The notes under the pieces were generated by a model. The model searched no databases and was not told where the DNA came from. It saw only the letters and a program-made list of their open reading frames with translations. Both the position numbers and the translations under genes were made by a program. This document shows positions 32,036 through 32,733 of a stretch of 32,733 nucleotides of DNA, piece after piece (position 1 is the stretch's first letter; each line of letters starts with the position of its first letter). The stretch covers positions 1 through 32,733 of the forward strand of contig JAEUQF010000357.1 in the NCBI GenBank assembly GCA_016789745.1. Reading direction: 5' to 3'. This DNA comes from Bryobacterales bacterium. GTDB taxonomy: Bacteria; Acidobacteriota; Terriglobia; Bryobacterales; Bryobacteraceae.

Positions 32036-32240
32036 TTGTCTTCTGGTAGTCGGCATCTGATAACTTGCCGACACGGAACTCAAACAGTAAATCGCGGAGA
32101 TTCTCGTAGATCTGGGCTTTGCGGTCTTCCAGGTGGGCGTACGGGGAGACAGCTTCGACTACCGGCAGATCCTGCTCGCGAATATATAAGGTGAACAGAA
32201 GAGCGCCGGTGATGAGGAGTACTGCGGCGACATAGAGCAT
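31824..32240 (-). CDS. CcmI-like protein, second copy, broken at the inverted-repeat junction
   Basis: The leftward frame starts at 32240 and encodes a CcmI-like start identical in layout to the plus-strand copy. It continues with LLFEFRVGKLSDADYQKTKLELQ, giving about 73 genuine residues down to position 32022. Beyond that point the frame reads antisense to the plus-strand ccmI and ccmH (VTEVFVNLSLAVFQ and onward), so residues 74-138 are not real CcmI sequence. The genuine part keeps 18 more residues than the plus-strand copy. It lies 5 bases after the second ccmH. Confidence 0.65.
   Translation of the reverse strand: MLYVAAVLLITGALLFTLYIREQDLPVVEAVSPYAHLEDRKAQIYENLRDLLFEFRVGKLSDADYQKTKLELQVTEVFVNLSLAVFQMRVRRDGFDYRQILLADVEGEQKSAGDKEYCGDIEHGRYSSLARSFSIWSW
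31872..32060 (+). CDS. Truncated CcmI-like protein, broken at the inverted-repeat junction
   Basis: The first 55 residues or so are a CcmI-type start: a membrane helix (MLYVAAVLLITGALLFTLYI), a short linker and KAQIYENLRDLQFEF. The opposite-strand copy shows that the natural sequence continues RVGKLSDADYQKTKLELQ. Here it is replaced after 32035 by sequence antisense to that copy and stops at 32060, giving 62 residues. CcmI helps present apocytochrome to CcmH/F. This copy lacks the soluble domain and is probably non-functional, or is an artefact of a chimeric join. Confidence 0.75.
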   Translation: MLYVAAVLLITGALLFTLYIREQDLPVVEAVSPYAHLEDRKAQIYENLRDLQFEFCLLVVGI

Positions 32241-32245
32241 GGACG

Positions 32246-32719
32246 TTATTCCAGCTTGGCCAGATCGTCTTCGATCTGGTCATGGTAGCGGCTGAGCGCT
32301 GCCTGATCGACGGCGGCCGGAGCTGCGGCCGCGGGCTTCTGGTAGCGCTTGATGAACCAATAGATGGCCGCCAAGCCGATGGCAATGGCGTCAAAAGGCA
32401 TCACCCAACCCAGAAGGTGGAAGCCTTCGGTGGGCGGCGTGGCGAGGGCGCGTTTGCCCTCGCGCTTTACGAAATCGTCGATGATGGCATCGTCACTCAT
32501 GCCGTCAGCCTGCAGTTTCGCGATGCGCTCGCGGGCTGGAGACGAATAGTGACAGCCAAGCATCTGGCAGGTGGCAACCGTGTTTTTGCAGGCGCCGCAC
32601 AGGCAGGCGAGTTTGTCGCCCACGCGGCGGATGGCCGGTGTCAGCAGGTCGGAGGAACTCTGTGCCAGGCAGAGTCCCGCCACCAGAATCAGGAGGAGCC
32701 TACTGCGTAACCGGGGCAT
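32246..32719 (-). CDS. ccmH: CcmH, second inverted copy
   Basis: This is an intact 157-residue CcmH with the same signal peptide, the same five-cysteine motif and the same membrane helix as the plus-strand copy. I count five amino-acid differences: Glu/Asp in QADGM, Ala/Asp and Leu/Ile in the membrane helix (PFDAIAIGL), Arg/Lys in WFIKRY and Lys/Asp in QIEDDLAKLE. The Asp inside the membrane helix start is the only striking one. Nucleotide changes are largely synonymous, so both copies evolved as working genes. The copy lies opposite to the main ccm operon. Confidence 0.9.
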   Translation of the reverse strand: MPRLRSRLLLILVAGLCLAQSSSDLLTPAIRRVGDKLACLCGACKNTVATCQMLGCHYSSPARERIAKLQADGMSDDAIIDDFVKREGKRALATPPTEGFHLLGWVMPFDAIAIGLAAIYWFIKRYQKPAAAAPAAVDQAALSRYHDQIEDDLAKLE

Positions 32720-32733
32720 GTTTCTCCACTACA
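32700..32733 (-). CDS. ccmF: 3' end of a second ccmF copy, cut by the window edge
   Basis: On the minus strand the last bases of the window read VVEKHAPVTQ followed by TAG (complement of 32700-32702), identical in protein to the end of the plus-strand ccmF. One synonymous difference (GTG/GTA) is present. It overlaps the second ccmH start exactly as in the plus-strand operon, so the inverted copy probably continues into a whole ccmF beyond the window. Confidence 0.7.
   Translation of the reverse strand, partial: VVEKHAPVTQ

Larger units (their letters stand above)
32077..32733 (-). repeat. Right arm of the large inverted repeat
   Basis: This is the reverse-complement partner of 31379-32035. 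It carries the second ccmF 3' end, ccmH and ccmI start on the minus strand. The 41-base spacer 32036-32076 belongs to the second ccmI copy. Both arms share TTGCAGTTCGAGTT at the junction (32022-32035). Confidence 0.93.

Noticed and set aside
1..32733. Search for tRNA, rRNA, CRISPR arrays, insertion sequences and phage genes
   Set aside because: No cloverleaf-like sequence, regularly spaced repeats, transposase motifs or terminal inverted repeats were recognised by eye, other than the ccm foldback.

Overview
This 32.7 kb window is dense, high-GC bacterial DNA with a strong preference for C-ending codons. Several features together suggest an acidobacterium of the Bryobacterales/Solibacter type: an ECF sigma factor next to a membrane Ser/Thr kinase, a cytochrome-DUF1549-DUF1553 protein paired with a Tat-exported DUF1501 protein, a secreted PQQ-like propeller, and a System I (Ccm) cytochrome c maturation block. 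This assignment is inferred from gene content only. I saw no tRNA, rRNA, CRISPR array, phage gene or insertion sequence.

Layout. 1-386 (-) is the start of a DinB-like gene cut by the window edge. 434-4490 (+) holds a thioredoxin-like protein, citrate synthase, an M20 peptidase and an EamA transporter. 4554-6806 (+) holds an HtrA/Deg protease, a hairpin terminator and a cupin. 6774-9087 (-) holds a TIGR01777 epimerase and a class II photolyase. 9136-17084 (+) is a possible single operon: a radical SAM/SPASM protein, a small secreted protein, a zinc-ribbon membrane protein, an ABC exporter and a 1267-residue cyclic beta-1,2-glucan synthase-like enzyme. 17087-19023 (-) holds an NHL propeller and a di-heme peroxidase. 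19063-22275 (+) holds the sigma factor, the kinase and a DUF4384 protein. 22295-28169 (+) holds the PQQ-like protein and the DUF1549/1553-DUF1501 pair. 28170-28914 has no intact gene but carries a decayed fragment of the PQQ-like gene. 28915-32060 (+) is ccmE-ccmF-ccmH-ccmI. The window ends in a large inverted repeat carrying a second, about 7% diverged copy of ccmF(3' end)-ccmH-ccmI on the opposite strand.

How the genes fit together. Four gene pairs share ATGA stop/start overlaps (M20/EamA, radical SAM/secreted protein, ABC exporter/glucan synthase, DUF1549-1553/DUF1501), which suggests translational coupling. The Ccm genes would mature the c-type hemes expected in the di-heme peroxidase and the DUF1549 protein. 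The most unusual unit is the ABC exporter coupled to a glucan synthase that has the polymerase (GT84) and cyclase-like (GH189-type) regions but ends where the usual C-terminal GH94 phosphorylase would begin. The second notable item is the foldback at the right end, which breaks both ccmI copies at a 14-base shared sequence. It may be a real inverted duplication or an assembly chimera.
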